From Vibrio gazogenes (lineage in GTDB: Bacteria; Pseudomonadota; Gammaproteobacteria; Enterobacterales; Vibrionaceae), in contig NZ_CP018835.1 of assembly GCF_002196515.1 (NCBI RefSeq), positions 2,170,001-2,234,000 of the forward strand: a stretch of 64,000 nt of DNA, in the 5' to 3' direction. A program made the position numbers and the translations under genes. The notes below the pieces were generated by a model. The model made no database searches and was not told the DNA's origin. It worked only from the letters and a program-made list of their open reading frames with translations. Below, in pieces: positions 49,183 through 61,440 of this stretch (positions are counted from its first letter, which is position 1; every line of letters starts with the position of its first letter).

Positions 49183-51084
49183 TTAGCTACTTTGCACAAC
49201 GGTCAATTGTTCGATTCCATGAGCGGAAACACAATTTTTTCCTTTTTTCTTAGAACGATAGAGTGCTTTATCTGCGTTGACGAAGGACTGATGATGATTG
49301 GATGTGATTTCTGCAATTCCGACACTGATCGTGGTGTCGTATTCTTGCCATGACTCGATAGCAAGACAGATCCGTTCCATCAATTTCTGCGATGTTTTTA
49401 CATCGGCATGTTGAATGATAACCGCAAATTCATCGCCACCGATGCGCGAGATAAAATCAGTATCACGCAGGATCGACAACATTTGATTGGCTAAACGTAG
49501 CAGAACCTGATCACCGACTGAGTGTCCGTAAGTATCATTGATCCGTTTGAAGTCATCGACATCAATGATTGCCAGACTGCTTTTGGGTTGATTGCTATAC
49601 CGTTCCTGCAATCTTGAATAGTGCAATAACGTTTGGTTAAATTTTTTCTTATTCCAGAGCCCGGTCATCATGTCCCGTTCATTCTTCTCTTTGAGCTCTA
49701 AAATCGCATTATAGTGTTCAGAGATATCACTGAATGAATAAACATAGTGGCTAATCTGTTTGATGGAACCTTCAAGCGCCCGAACTTCCACTTTACAGAC
49801 ATGTGGTGGATCCTCATTACCAATCTGTACTTGTCCCTGCCATTCTCCGCTTGTTTGGAGTTGTCTGAGAATATTTTTATATTTTGCTGTGGCAGGTTGT
49901 AAATCGAGGATGTTTTTTCCTTGAATATCAAACTGCTCGGTGCCGAAAAGTTTACAGAAACGTAGATTGGCTCGCAGAATGATATGGTTTGCATTCGTGA
50001 GTGCGACAGCAACACTGTTGTCGAGTACGACCTGATTGAATGTTTGTTCTAATCGATTAATGAGATAACTTTCCCATAATAGGGCAAAGAAACCGGCAAT
50101 AATGCCAAAGAAGAGCAACAGCATGATGACGGTCATCTGGATCTCTTTATTTCTCTGAGCAAACCCTTGCTCGATGAGGTGATGTGGATACATGGTCATC
50201 AACGTCATGTCATGGTTATTACCGAATAGCGGCGTCTGAAATGGTTGAAACACGTATAAACCGTCATCGGTCAGGAGGCTACCGGATTGATAGGGGGTAT
50301 GATGAATATACTCCCATAGTTTGGGGTGCTCATAAGCAAGGTTGATGTTTTCCCGCGCTTTGATCAATCGGCCAAAGAGCTTATTTTTATTACTACTGAG
50401 AATGTAATAACCACTTTTATCAATAAAATCAACTGAGTAGCCTAGATCGTTGGATGTGATGTTTTTGATAATGCCTAAGACTTCAAGATTCGCAATGAAA
50501 TATCCCAAGCGTTGTTGGTCATGAACAATTGGATAGATTATGCGAAATCCCGGTTTGTATGGGGTCACAATTTGGCCGAATTCTCGCTCCAGATCGATCC
50601 CAAAATACCCCTGCTCGCCTGGAGCAAGTCTTTGTGCATAATAAAAATAATCACGTTTGCCTTTATTCTGTAACGCATTGTCCGGCACGACATAGGGTTG
50701 ACTCATCTGCGGCGTATAATCGATACGAATGATTTCTTTCCCTTGATGATCGATGTAGCGCAACTGGTAGAAAAACTCGACATTTGCTGCTGTCAGATAC
50801 CATTGATTTTTAAGATAATTACGGTAGGTCGGGTTTCCCGTTCTTGCAAAGTCGAGCAGTAAGGGAGAGTGGCTCAGTTGTGCAAAATTCTGTTGGATGA
50901 GCTTACTCACCTGAGTCGCTTTGGTTTCAATATGTCCAAGATATTGTTTACTTTGTGTTTCGAGCTGTTGAACAAAGAAACGATGGGCTTCATTGCTGAG
51001 ATGGAGATAGTATCCGAAAGGGATCACGGATAGACACAGCCATATGAATAGCATCTTTGTGATGGTTCTTTTTGCTCTTTTCAT
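49183..51084 (-). CDS. Membrane diguanylate cyclase with periplasmic sensor and PAS domain
   Basis: A 633-residue c-di-GMP synthase. It has an N-terminal membrane segment (about 10-28), a large Cache-like periplasmic sensor (about 30-325), a second membrane segment (about 318-342), a PAS domain (about 350-460) and a GGDEF domain. The active site GGDEF is intact (about 548-552), so catalysis is likely. No EAL domain is present. A similar gene sits between aspA and fxsA in other Vibrio genomes. The ligand of the sensor is unknown. Confidence 0.9.
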   Translation of the reverse strand: MKRAKRTITKMLFIWLCLSVIPFGYYLHLSNEAHRFFVQQLETQSKQYLGHIETKATQVSKLIQQNFAQLSHSPLLLDFARTGNPTYRNYLKNQWYLTAANVEFFYQLRYIDHQGKEIIRIDYTPQMSQPYVVPDNALQNKGKRDYFYYAQRLAPGEQGYFGIDLEREFGQIVTPYKPGFRIIYPIVHDQQRLGYFIANLEVLGIIKNITSNDLGYSVDFIDKSGYYILSSNKNKLFGRLIKARENINLAYEHPKLWEYIHHTPYQSGSLLTDDGLYVFQPFQTPLFGNNHDMTLMTMYPHHLIEQGFAQRNKEIQMTVIMLLLFFGIIAGFFALLWESYLINRLEQTFNQVVLDNSVAVALTNANHIILRANLRFCKLFGTEQFDIQGKNILDLQPATAKYKNILRQLQTSGEWQGQVQIGNEDPPHVCKVEVRALEGSIKQISHYVYSFSDISEHYNAILELKEKNERDMMTGLWNKKKFNQTLLHYSRLQERYSNQPKSSLAIIDVDDFKRINDTYGHSVGDQVLLRLANQMLSILRDTDFISRIGGDEFAVIIQHADVKTSQKLMERICLAIESWQEYDTTISVGIAEITSNHHQSFVNADKALYRSKKKGKNCVSAHGIEQLTVVQSS

Positions 51085-51382
51085 TATGCGACTAACTGAC
51101 TATTTATTTCTTAAAACGTAGATCAAGATCCGCGAGGATACCAGAGAGAATGGGCTATTTGGGCTGATTATCTCACCACTTCGATTAATTTCGTTGATAA
51201 AACAGTCCAGTGGAAAACAGCACAACGAGGCGATATTTCTTTTTTTCTTGGAAAGTCTGTCTGTGAACTGATTTTAAGCAAGGACTGTTATCAAAATAGT
51301 AAAGAAGTGAAACACAGGGGTCGGTTTTATGGATAGATTTCGTTACACTCGACAGGTTTGCAGACCTATAACAGGAGGCGCT
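51085..51382. other. Divergent gap between the cyclase gene and fxsA
   Basis: About 300 bases with the leaders of both genes. The AGGAGG ribosome site of fxsA is at 51373-51378. Nothing else was recognised. Confidence 0.5.
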
Positions 51383-51862
51383 GTGTTTCCCATTATCTTA
51401 TTTTTATTTATTGCAGTTCCAATCATCGAAATTGGGTTATTTATTCAGGTCGGTGGATATTTGGGATTGTGGCCGACTATCGGTCTGGTTTTGATCACTG
51501 CATTTGTCGGAGCATCTTTGGTGCGAAGTCAGGGATTACAGACCCTGCTGACGATGCAACAGCGACTACAGGATGGTGAACTACCGGCACAACAGATTCT
51601 GGAAGGGGTATTACTGGCGGTTGCCGGGGTACTGTTATTGACGCCGGGTTTTATGACGGATCTGATGGGGATGTTTGTTCTGCTGCCGGGACCACGTGCA
51701 ATGCTGGCACGTAAGCTGATGGACAAAGTCGTCATTCAAGGGAATGTCCAACAACCATTTGGCCCCAGAGCCCCTCATGATCGGGAATCTCATCGCGGTA
51801 ACACTTACGAAGGTGAATATGATCGCAAAGACGATGATGATGATCATGATAAATTGAATTAA
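51383..51862 (+). CDS. fxsA: FxsA family membrane protein
   Basis: A 159-residue inner-membrane protein with three or four membrane segments. Its E. coli relative relieves exclusion of phage T7 by the F plasmid when overproduced; its normal role is unclear. The family start FPIILFLFIAVPIIEIGLF begins at the GTG 51383, which has AGGAGG 4 bases upstream, so the longer frame from 51329 is rejected. The C-terminus is highly acidic with runs of aspartate and histidine (EYDRKDDDDDHDK). Confidence 0.9.
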   Translation: MFPIILFLFIAVPIIEIGLFIQVGGYLGLWPTIGLVLITAFVGASLVRSQGLQTLLTMQQRLQDGELPAQQILEGVLLAVAGVLLLTPGFMTDLMGMFVLLPGPRAMLARKLMDKVVIQGNVQQPFGPRAPHDRESHRGNTYEGEYDRKDDDDDHDKLN

Positions 51863-51916
51863 TGTAAAACTGCATTTTAGAAATAACCACTAAAAATAAG
51901 AATAGGCGTCAATTCT

Positions 51917-52381
51917 ATGTTTCACATTGCATTATATTGTCCGAATATTGCCCAGAATACCGGTAATATCATTCGGTTGTCGACCAACAATGGCTGTCAT
52001 CTTCATTTGATCGAGCCATTAGGTTTTGATCTTGAAGAAAAAAATCTGCGTCGTGCCGCCCTTGATTACAGAGACATGGCGAAGGTCAGTGTCCATCCTA
52101 ACTACGAAGCATTCTTAGCGGCGATTGGCGAGCAACGGATCTTCGCACTGACGACCAAAGGTTCCAGACCTCATGATGAGCCAACTTATCAAGCCGGTGA
52201 TGTGTTGCTATTTGGGTCTGAAACAGCGGGGTTACCTGATGACATCCGCAATGGTTTCCCTGAAGAGCGCAGAATTCGGATCCCGATGCTGCCCAATGCG
52301 CGTAGCATGAACCTCTCGAATTCTGTGGCGGTTGTGAGCTACGAAGCGTGGCGTCAGCTTGGTTTTCCCGGCGGGAAGTAA
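51917..52381 (+). CDS. trmL: tRNA (cytidine(34)-2'-O)-methyltransferase TrmL
   Basis: SPOUT-class enzyme that methylates the wobble ribose of two leucine tRNAs. It is 154 residues (157 in E. coli). It contains [24 protein letters not shown] in outline, [11 protein letters not shown] and the C-terminal [20 protein letters not shown] knot, all family hallmarks. It is followed by a terminator and converges with cpxA. Confidence 0.96.
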   Translation: MFHIALYCPNIAQNTGNIIRLSTNNGCHLHLIEPLGFDLEEKNLRRAALDYRDMAKVSVHPNYEAFLAAIGEQRIFALTTKGSRPHDEPTYQAGDVLLFGSETAGLPDDIRNGFPEERRIRIPMLPNARSMNLSNSVAVVSYEAWRQLGFPGGK

Positions 52382-52405
52382 TCGCGACTGAATCTATGCC
52401 CTTTA

Positions 52406-52431
52406 AGCCAGCCCTCTCGGCTGGCTTTTTT
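52406..52431 (+). terminator. Rho-independent terminator of trmL
   Basis: AGCCAGCC (52406-52413) pairs with GGCTGGCT (52419-52426), loop CTCTC, followed by a T-run to 52431. Confidence 0.85.
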
Positions 52432-52487
52432 CTGTATAATCCTTTCTCGCGTTATGGTCACTCGAGCTCACCGATTGAATTGAGAGA

Positions 52488-53909
52488 TCAATCTGTCATA
52501 TCCAGCGGCAGGGTGATGCTAATCATCAGTCCGCCCATAGTGCTTCGGCTGGCTTGAATCGTGCCTCGATGCTGGCGGATGGCATTCTCGGTAATCGCAA
52601 GCCCCAGTCCGGTGCCTCCGCTATGGCGTTCTCTGGTGGTTGAGACGCGATAAAATGGGCGAAAGATATTCGCCAATTCATCATCTGGAACGCCTTCACC
52701 GTTATCTTCAACACAGAGTGTCAACTGTTGTGGTGTATCACTGAACGTGATTCGAATTTGATCTTTGCCGTAGTAAATCGCATTACGCACTATATTTTCG
52801 ACGGCACTCATCAGTTGCTGGGGGTTGCCTGAGATACATCGCTCCGGAATCGTTGAATAGGTGAGCGTCTTTGCCATCTGTTCTGCTTCGAAGGCTGCAT
52901 CTTCAAGTAAGGTTTCCCATAAACTGGACAGGGGTTGTGTTTCTTGGTCGGAGTGGCTGTTGAGCTGCATTCTGGACAGTTCCAACAGTTCGCCGATCAT
53001 CTGTTCTAAACGTTGAGCTTCGGTATCGATTCTTTCCAGTTCAGGGCCGGCTCCCTGTTTACGGGTCGCGAGTGCGGTTGCCATCCTTAAACGGGTGAGC
53101 GGTGAGCGCAGTTCATGCGAAATATCGGATAAAAGCCGTTGTTGCCCTGAAATCATCTCATTGACGGCACCGACCATGTGGTTAAAGCTCTGACCGGCTT
53201 GACGAAATTCGGTGGTTCCCTGTTCCAGAGAGCGATCAATCTGAAACTCGCCTTGCGCAACACGTTGTGATGCCAGCGCGAGTTTTTGAGCCGGTTGACT
53301 TAATGCCCATGCCAGCCAAAGCAGTAATGGTGTACTAATCAACATGACCACCAGTAGCAGAGACACTGGATGATCGAGCAAGCGAATAAAAAGGGGAGGC
53401 AGTTGATTGTCGGGGAAGGCGACGTAGAGTAGTAATGGTTGTCGGGCAAGATGAATTGGCATCGGCCCTGTCATCAGAAAATGGCCGTACAGCCGTTGCT
53501 GCGGCTGCTCGACTGAATCAATCCCAGTGATAAAGTTTTGGAGAATCCGGTTGCTGATCATCTGATTGCCATTGATCATCAAAATGTTACCTGCCATATC
53601 GGTTAGAAACAGATGGGGTTTGTCTTGATTCTCCCTGAGCAGGCGATGGTGCATATTGCGTCTGGGTTGTCTGGTGAACTGGGCGGATAATGCTCTGAGA
53701 ATGGGAGTGAGCGCTTGTTCTCCGGCAAATCGGGTTTCAAGATTCTCTTTGATTGCCGTCAGACGTTGCCGTTCCGAACTCGGTAAGTCTCTGGCTTTTC
53801 TCGGGTCAAGGTTTGGCAACAAAAGCACGACGATCAAAATCAGGAACATGGTGAGCCAGAACATGGCAAAGATTCGACCATAGAGGCTGTTTAACTTAGG
53901 AAGATGCAT
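52488..53909 (-). CDS. cpxA: Envelope stress sensor kinase CpxA
   Basis: Inner-membrane histidine kinase of 473 residues that senses misfolded envelope proteins. It has two membrane segments (about 11-30 and 182-202) around a periplasmic loop and a HAMP domain. The H-box SDISHELRSPLTRLRMA places the phospho-histidine at 265; ATP-site boxes are VRNAIYYG, EDNGEG and GTGLGLAI. Its ATG overlaps the cpxR stop (ATGA), so it is coupled to cpxR. Confidence 0.95.
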   Translation of the reverse strand: MHLPKLNSLYGRIFAMFWLTMFLILIVVLLLPNLDPRKARDLPSSERQRLTAIKENLETRFAGEQALTPILRALSAQFTRQPRRNMHHRLLRENQDKPHLFLTDMAGNILMINGNQMISNRILQNFITGIDSVEQPQQRLYGHFLMTGPMPIHLARQPLLLYVAFPDNQLPPLFIRLLDHPVSLLLVVMLISTPLLLWLAWALSQPAQKLALASQRVAQGEFQIDRSLEQGTTEFRQAGQSFNHMVGAVNEMISGQQRLLSDISHELRSPLTRLRMATALATRKQGAGPELERIDTEAQRLEQMIGELLELSRMQLNSHSDQETQPLSSLWETLLEDAAFEAEQMAKTLTYSTIPERCISGNPQQLMSAVENIVRNAIYYGKDQIRITFSDTPQQLTLCVEDNGEGVPDDELANIFRPFYRVSTTRERHSGGTGLGLAITENAIRQHRGTIQASRSTMGGLMISITLPLDMTD

Positions 53910-54604
53910 CAGTCCTCCGCAATCATCAGGTAGCCGCGGCCACGCAATGTTTTGATTCTTTCCCGGCCATCACTGCGGGGTGGGAGTTTTTTCCTCAGGT
54001 TGGAGACATGCATATCAATGGCCCGGTCAAATGCTGCCAGTCGTTTCCCGAGCACATCCAGACTCAGCGTTTCTTTCGTGAGTGTTTCTCCCAGGTGCTG
54101 GACAAAGTGAGTCAGCAGTGCAAATTCTGTTGTGGTTAACTCAAGCAGTTGATCGTTGCAGTATGCTTCTTGTCTTTTCGGGTAAAGACGTAAGTCCTCA
54201 CTTTTGATCTCTTCATTTGATTGATGTGTCGGTGCGTATTGGGTGCGACGGAGAATGGCACGGATTCGGGCCAGCAGTTCCCGGTCACTGAACGGTTTTG
54301 GCAGATAATCATCAGCACCAAGCTCAAGACCAATCACCCGATCAATTTCTTCCCCTTTGGCTGTCAGCATCAGCACAGGTGTTTGAGCATATTGAGAAGC
54401 GGAACGAATTCTTTTCAGCGTTTCCATCCCGTTCAGCTTGGGCATCATTACATCCAATAAGATGATATCTGTCCGTTCATCAAGCATATGTAGGCCGGCT
54501 TCCCCATCGTGGGCTTCTGTAACACTGAATCCTTCAAGGCTGAGCACTTCCTTGAGTAGTGCGGTTAACTCAGTGTCATCATCAATGATTAGGATATGGG
54601 GCAT
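53909..54604 (-). CDS. cpxR: Envelope stress response regulator CpxR
   Basis: OmpR-type regulator of 231 residues (232 in E. coli). The receiver has DDD at 8-10, phospho-acceptor D51 and KPFSDREL; the winged helix has RAIDMHVSNLRKKL. The ATG at 54604 (MPHILIIDDD) is taken as the start because it gives the family length; the frame is open upstream to 54685. The intergenic region to cpxP has a perfect CpxR box, so the operon is likely self-regulated. Confidence 0.96.
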   Translation of the reverse strand: MPHILIIDDDTELTALLKEVLSLEGFSVTEAHDGEAGLHMLDERTDIILLDVMMPKLNGMETLKRIRSASQYAQTPVLMLTAKGEEIDRVIGLELGADDYLPKPFSDRELLARIRAILRRTQYAPTHQSNEEIKSEDLRLYPKRQEAYCNDQLLELTTTEFALLTHFVQHLGETLTKETLSLDVLGKRLAAFDRAIDMHVSNLRKKLPPRSDGRERIKTLRGRGYLMIAED

Positions 54605-54709
54605 CAGTGGTTCTCCGCAGAGTTCTGTGAACGTTGTATCTTTGTCAGCCGGTGAGCTTACCAATAGTTTACCTTTAAATTTCACGGATAAAGATCGTTT
54701 GGTCCCTCA

Positions 54710-54724
54710 TTTACACTCTTTTAC
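54710..54724. promoter_or_regulatory. CpxR box between cpxR and cpxP
   Basis: Read on the minus strand this is GTAAA-AGAGT-GTAAA, a perfect match to the GTAAA-N5-GTAAA consensus. It lies about 100 bases from both the cpxR and the cpxP start codons and can control both. Confidence 0.85.
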
Positions 54725-54822
54725 CTACGCTATACACCCGTTGACCTTACAGAATGTAAGCTTAATTTACAGATACACGAAAGGCTGATGTCGATCAGTC
54801 TACCCACCAAGAGGTAACAGAG

Positions 54823-55323
54823 ATGAACACTTTAACAAAAGTAATATTGGCTGCTGTTGTGCTCCCGTTCACGCTCGGCAGTATGAATGTTTTTGCCGGA
54901 TATCAGAACCATCATGGCGGTGGTCAATGGGGGAATCAATGTTCCGAATGTCAGCGTTATGATCACCGTGGGATGTTTCGGACACTCAACCTGACGCCAG
55001 AGCAGCAAAATCAACTGACAGCACTCCGACAAAAGCATTGGGAGCAAAGGCAGACTCGGATGCAAAATTATCATCAAGAGATGACGCCTATTTTACTGGC
55101 AAAAAGTTTTGATGAGAAAGCCGCTCAGACATTGGCTGGCAAAATGGAAAACGTGCGCATTGACCGGCGCGTAGAGATGATGCGCCAACGGCATGAGATG
55201 TTGAATATTTTGACCCCCGAGCAACAAAAACAATGGCGGAAGATGTTTCAAGAAAGATCATTCGGTCGTATGGCAGGACAGGGTCAAGGCGGTGGTCCTC
55301 GCATCATGATGAACCAATGGTAG
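54823..55323 (+). CDS. cpxP: Periplasmic CpxP/Spy-family protein
   Basis: Periplasmic inhibitor of CpxA and chaperone-like adaptor, 166 residues. The signal peptide (MNTLTKVILAAVV through NVFA, about 25 residues) is followed by a mature part with two LTPEQQ repeats (about residues 61 and 130), the LTxxQ hallmark of CpxP and Spy. It is divergent from cpxRA and near the CpxR box. A His/Gln/Gly-rich N-terminus and Met-rich segments could bind metal, as proposed for Spy/CpxP relatives. Confidence 0.92.
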   Translation: MNTLTKVILAAVVLPFTLGSMNVFAGYQNHHGGGQWGNQCSECQRYDHRGMFRTLNLTPEQQNQLTALRQKHWEQRQTRMQNYHQEMTPILLAKSFDEKAAQTLAGKMENVRIDRRVEMMRQRHEMLNILTPEQQKQWRKMFQERSFGRMAGQGQGGGPRIMMNQW

Positions 55324-55462
55324 AAGCGCATTGGCGTTTTTGAGGGAATGTTGAGTATGGTGAAAGCAAGATGTCCGTGAAATAAAATAATGTCTGTGAA
55401 GTCATATGGCGTTGGTGACGAAAGGGGTGACAGGGATGCACCTCTTTCTTGTTTACATGATC

Positions 55463-55481
55463 AATAATTATTATCATTTTC
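55463..55481. promoter_or_regulatory. Fur-box-like site upstream of fieF
   Basis: AATAATTATTATCATTTTC matches 15 of 19 positions of the Fur consensus GATAATGATAATCATTATC. It lies about 110 bases upstream of the fieF start. The local AT richness makes a chance match possible. Confidence 0.5.
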
Positions 55482-55591
55482 ATGTTTAAAATCAGATAAT
55501 TATATTTATGGGTGATAAATAAATCACCTGCAATAGCGCTGATTTCGTTATATAGTTAACCATTATTGATGACATTCATTCAGAGTTTTTG

Positions 55592-56503
55592 ATGCACTCA
55601 AATTATATTCGCTTAGTGAAATCAGCAGCATGGAGTGCGACCATTGTCGCGGTTACGTTGCTGATCATTAAAATGTTTGCTTGGTGGCATACCGGTTCAG
55701 TCAGCTTACTTGCGTCGGTGATTGACTCTTTGCTCGATATTGCCGCATCGGTGGTTAACCTGTGGGTGGTCCGCTATGCACTTCAGCCGGCAGATCGGGA
55801 ACATACATTTGGTCATGGGAAAGCAGAATCTCTCGCTGCACTGGCACAAGCGATGTTTATTTCGGGATCGGCCTGCTTCTTGTTTCTGAACGGGGTTGAC
55901 CGTTTCTTCCGTCCTCAGCCGCTACAAACACCGGAGCTGGGGATCTACGTGAGTGCGCTGGCTATCGTGGTGACCTTCCTGTTGGTTCGGTATCAGAAGT
56001 ATGTGGTGAAAAAAACCGGGAGTCAGGCGATTGCAGCGGACTCTTTGCACTATCAGTCTGATTTATGGATGAACATTGCAATTATGATCGCATTAGCGAT
56101 GAGTTGGAAAGGGGTGACCCAAGCCGATGCAATCTTCGCCGTCGGGATCGGGATTTATATTTTATATAGCGCGTACCAGATTATTCATGAAGCGATTCAG
56201 ACGTTATTGGATCGCAAACTGCCGGATGAAGAAATCAGTCACATCCGTCAGTTGAGTTTATCGGTTGAGGGCGTTTTAGGGATTCATGGTTTACGGACGC
56301 GAATGTCGGGACCGGTGCGTTTTATTCAGCTTCATCTGGAGCTAGATGATCATTTACCGTTGATTCAGGCACATGAGATTTCTGATCAGGTTGAAGCGCT
56401 ATTGCTGGCGGAGTTTCCCGGTTCTGATGTGCTGGTTCACCAAGACCCTTATTCTGTGATTCTACAATCAGAATATGAGCAGAAAATGGCAGAATGGTCG
56501 TGA
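55592..56503 (+). CDS. fieF: Ferrous iron/zinc efflux pump FieF
   Basis: Cation diffusion facilitator of 303 residues that exports Fe(II) and Zn(II) in exchange for protons. It has six membrane segments and a C-terminal cytoplasmic domain. The metal site motifs DSLLD (segment 2) and HYQSD (segment 5) provide the DxxxD and HxxxD ligands. A TTG precedes the ATG at 55592; the ATG is preferred. The cpxP-fieF-pfkA order is as in E. coli, except for an aminopeptidase gene inserted before pfkA. Confidence 0.95.
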   Translation: MHSNYIRLVKSAAWSATIVAVTLLIIKMFAWWHTGSVSLLASVIDSLLDIAASVVNLWVVRYALQPADREHTFGHGKAESLAALAQAMFISGSACFLFLNGVDRFFRPQPLQTPELGIYVSALAIVVTFLLVRYQKYVVKKTGSQAIAADSLHYQSDLWMNIAIMIALAMSWKGVTQADAIFAVGIGIYILYSAYQIIHEAIQTLLDRKLPDEEISHIRQLSLSVEGVLGIHGLRTRMSGPVRFIQLHLELDDHLPLIQAHEISDQVEALLLAEFPGSDVLVHQDPYSVILQSEYEQKMAEWS

Positions 56504-56584
56504 GGACGGTCAATACTTGACTGACGATTGGTTCTGATTCGGATGATGGTTTACGTGGTATCAGCACCAGTGATTTGAATACAA

Positions 56585-56618
56585 CGGATAACCTGAAAAT
56601 GGTATTTCAGGTTATCCG
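56585..56618. terminator. Bidirectional hairpin between fieF and aminopeptidase genes
   Basis: A perfect 14-bp stem (56585-56598 with 56605-56618) with a 6-base loop between two converging genes. T-rich tails are weak on both sides. Confidence 0.65.
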
Positions 56619-56635
56619 TGACGCTCTTTCTTATA

Positions 56636-58703
<2,068 letters not shown>

Positions 58704-59666
58704 ATGATTAAAAAGATCGGGATATTAACAAGTGGCGGTGATGCTCCAGGGATGAACGCTGCGATTCGTGGCGTTGTACGCACTGCATTAGGCGCTGGTT
58801 TAGAAGTTTTTGGCATCTATGATGGCTATCTGGGGCTTTATGAAGACCGGATCGTCCAGTTAGATCGTTCGAGTGTTTCGGACGTGATTAACCGGGGTGG
58901 CACATTTCTGGGGTCAGCGCGTTTCCCTGAATTTAAAGAGGTTCACGTTCGTGAAAAAGCGATTGAGAACCTACAAAAGCATGGTATCGAAGCTCTGGTT
59001 GTGATCGGTGGTGATGGTTCTTATATGGGTGCGAAGAAGCTGACAGAAATGGGATATCCATGTATCGGTCTGCCGGGCACCATTGATAATGATATCGCCG
59101 GTACCGATTATACCATCGGTTATTTGACAGCTTTGAATACCGTGATTGATGCGATCGACCGCTTGCGTGATACTTCATCATCTCACCAACGGATTTCTAT
59201 TGTTGAAATCATGGGACGTCATTGTGGTGATTTAACACTGATGTCAGCGATTGCTGGTGGATGTGAATATATTATTACCCCGGAGACGGGATTGAATATG
59301 GATGAGTTGATTTCCAATCTGAAAGATGGCATCGCGAAAGGGAAGAAACATGCCATTATTGCGCTGACTGAGCTGATGATGGATGCCAATGTTCTGGCGA
59401 AGAAGATTGAAGAAGCAACGAAACGTGAAACACGAGCGACTGTGCTTGGTCACATTCAGCGTGGTGGTCGTCCGACAGCATTTGATCGGGTTTTAGCGTC
59501 TCGGATGGGGAACTACGCGGTTCACCTTCTGCTGGAAGGTCATGGTGGTCGTTGTGTCGGTATTCAGAAAGAAGATCTGGTTCACCACGACATCATCGAT
59601 GCGATCGAGAATTTGAAGCGTCCTGTTCGCCAAGATCTATACAAAGTTGCTGAAGAACTGTTTTAA
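58704..59666 (+). CDS. pfkA: 6-phosphofructokinase I
   Basis: Commits fructose-6-phosphate to glycolysis. ATG 58704 gives 320 residues, exactly the E. coli length; the GTG two codons earlier is an alternative. It has the ATP-binding [26 protein letters not shown], the catalytic PGTIDNDI with its aspartate, and [17 protein letters not shown] ribosome site precedes it. It is followed by a clear terminator. Confidence 0.98.
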   Translation: MIKKIGILTSGGDAPGMNAAIRGVVRTALGAGLEVFGIYDGYLGLYEDRIVQLDRSSVSDVINRGGTFLGSARFPEFKEVHVREKAIENLQKHGIEALVVIGGDGSYMGAKKLTEMGYPCIGLPGTIDNDIAGTDYTIGYLTALNTVIDAIDRLRDTSSSHQRISIVEIMGRHCGDLTLMSAIAGGCEYIITPETGLNMDELISNLKDGIAKGKKHAIIALTELMMDANVLAKKIEEATKRETRATVLGHIQRGGRPTAFDRVLASRMGNYAVHLLLEGHGGRCVGIQKEDLVHHDIIDAIENLKRPVRQDLYKVAEELF

Positions 59667-59690
59667 GGTTTTTTCGTAGCACATATTAAT

Positions 59691-59717
59691 AAAGACCGCA
59701 GAGAGCGGTCTTTTTTT
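59691..59717 (+). terminator. Rho-independent terminator of pfkA
   Basis: AAAGACCGC (59691-59699) pairs with GCGGTCTTT (59705-59713), followed by more T. It is a classic terminator 25 bases past the pfkA stop. Confidence 0.9.
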
Positions 59718-59811
59718 GTATTGGATATTAAGTAAAGTGATTTTTTTTAGGACTGTGTCTGTGCTGACAAGCGCCTCCCAATATGTAGCATCGAGAGGGC
59801 TGTCACTTATA

Positions 59812-60819
59812 TCAGACGATCCACATCCGTTCTTCCGGATCTTTTCTGTTCAGGTAATGCGTGGATTGAATCCGACGGATCGTCCGGCACTTACCGCGAA
59901 TGAGCAGCGTTTCAGTGACGGCAATATTACCTTGACGCGTAACACCATCGAGCAAGTCACCTTTGGTGATGCCTGTTGCTGAGAAAATCACATTATCACT
60001 GCGGACCATGTCTTCCATCTTCAGCACTTTACCGGCTTCTACGCCCATGATCTGACAACGTTCGATCTCTTGCTGACCGATCTGTCGGTTTTCATCGCTA
60101 TCCCCCTTGACTTCGTGACGAGGCAGAAGGCGGCCATGCATATCACCGTCTAGCGCACGAATCACGGCAGCAGAGACCACACCTTCCGGTGCGCCACCGA
60201 TACAATACATCACATCCACTTCACTATTGGGCATACAGGTTAAAATTGAAGCGGCTACGTCACCGTCGGGAACGGCAAAGACGCGGACGCCCCACTGTTG
60301 CATCTCGGCAATGATTTGATCGTGACGAGGCTTCGCCAATGTAATCACGACCAGTGTATCCAGTGATTTACCTAGTGCTTGTGCGACATGTTCGAGATTC
60401 TGTTTGAGGGGTTGATTGAGATCGATACATCCTTTGGCTCCCGGGCCGACAACCAATTTTTCCATGTACATATCGGGTGCTTTCAAAAAGCTCCCTTTCT
60501 CCGCAGCCGCCAATACAGAGAGCGCGTTAGACTGTCCCATGGCGGTCATGCGAGTTCCTTCTATTGGATCGACAGCGATATCGACTTCATCGCCGCCCAA
60601 CCCAACCTTTTCGCCAATATAGAGCATCGGGGCATCATCTATTTCCCCTTCGCCAATCACTATCTCACCCGTGATTTCTGTTTTATTCAACAGGCTTCGC
60701 ATGACTTCGACAGCAGCACCATCCGCTGCATTTTTATCACCGCGCCCAAGCCATTTATACCCGGCTAAAGCTGCACCTTCGGTCACTCGGGAAAAGGCCA
60801 TTGCTAAATCACGTTTCAT
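59812..60819 (-). CDS. glpX: Fructose-1,6-bisphosphatase class II
   Basis: Gluconeogenic phosphatase of 335 residues. It has GEGEIDDAPML and DPIEGTRM, the metal/phosphate motifs of the GlpX family. ATG 60819 (MKRDLAMAFSRVTEGAA) is the family start; an in-frame ATG 17 codons upstream is rejected on length. Here it faces pfkA, whose reaction it reverses. It is not next to glpF-glpK, unlike in E. coli. Confidence 0.96.
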   Translation of the reverse strand: MKRDLAMAFSRVTEGAALAGYKWLGRGDKNAADGAAVEVMRSLLNKTEITGEIVIGEGEIDDAPMLYIGEKVGLGGDEVDIAVDPIEGTRMTAMGQSNALSVLAAAEKGSFLKAPDMYMEKLVVGPGAKGCIDLNQPLKQNLEHVAQALGKSLDTLVVITLAKPRHDQIIAEMQQWGVRVFAVPDGDVAASILTCMPNSEVDVMYCIGGAPEGVVSAAVIRALDGDMHGRLLPRHEVKGDSDENRQIGQQEIERCQIMGVEAGKVLKMEDMVRSDNVIFSATGITKGDLLDGVTRQGNIAVTETLLIRGKCRTIRRIQSTHYLNRKDPEERMWIV

Positions 60820-61137
60820 GTGAACTCCATCTTGACGGAAAACTGAGAAATTTGCGTCGAATTTTAGCATATCCCGACGAAAACGTTTGCTGAAATGCTT
60901 ATGGATAATTGCACTTGATCAAGCGATCCTCAGATCTTCAACCGTATTTTAGTGCTCAAGTGTGATGAAACCCGCCACGAAGAACAACAAAAGTAAGAAT
61001 TGTGTCAATTGACGTCGGTTTTTTAATCGAATAGTGAAAATATTCAATATAGAGCGTGTTTCTCCAGCCATGGCTGAGTAGAATGAACAACTAGGTACAA
61101 TCATCATTGCAAGCGCAGAATCGTAAAGGGTATAAGC
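60820..61137. other. Divergent gap between glpX and zapB
   Basis: About 320 bases with the promoters of both genes. A TTGACG at 61008-61013 is a possible -35 for zapB, but no good -10 follows. No gene seen. Confidence 0.45.
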
Positions 61138-61380
61138 ATGTCTTTTGAAGTGTTAGAAAAATTAGAAGCCAAAATTCAAACTGCCGTTGATACAATCACA
61201 CTCCTTCAAATGGAAGTTGAAGAATTAAAAGAAGAAAAACAGAAATTGATTGAAGAAGCGACTCAGATGAAAACGAGTCGTGATGAACTGGAACAGCGCG
61301 TACAGGACATGCAGCAAGAGCAGACTGCATGGCAGGAACGTATTCGCAATTTACTTGGTAAGATGGAAGAGATGGAGTAA
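61138..61380 (+). CDS. zapB: Cell division protein ZapB
   Basis: Small cytoplasmic coiled-coil protein (80 residues) that binds ZapA and helps organise the Z-ring. The sequence begins [20 protein letters not shown] and is almost all heptad-rich helix. The length matches the family (about 80). It is followed by a strong terminator shared with metF. Confidence 0.95.
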   Translation: MSFEVLEKLEAKIQTAVDTITLLQMEVEELKEEKQKLIEEATQMKTSRDELEQRVQDMQQEQTAWQERIRNLLGKMEEME

Positions 61381-61440
61381 GTCGCGAGGCTTTCTATATC
61401 AAAGCGATCTGGTCCAAGCTTTCTATCTCACAAACACGAT

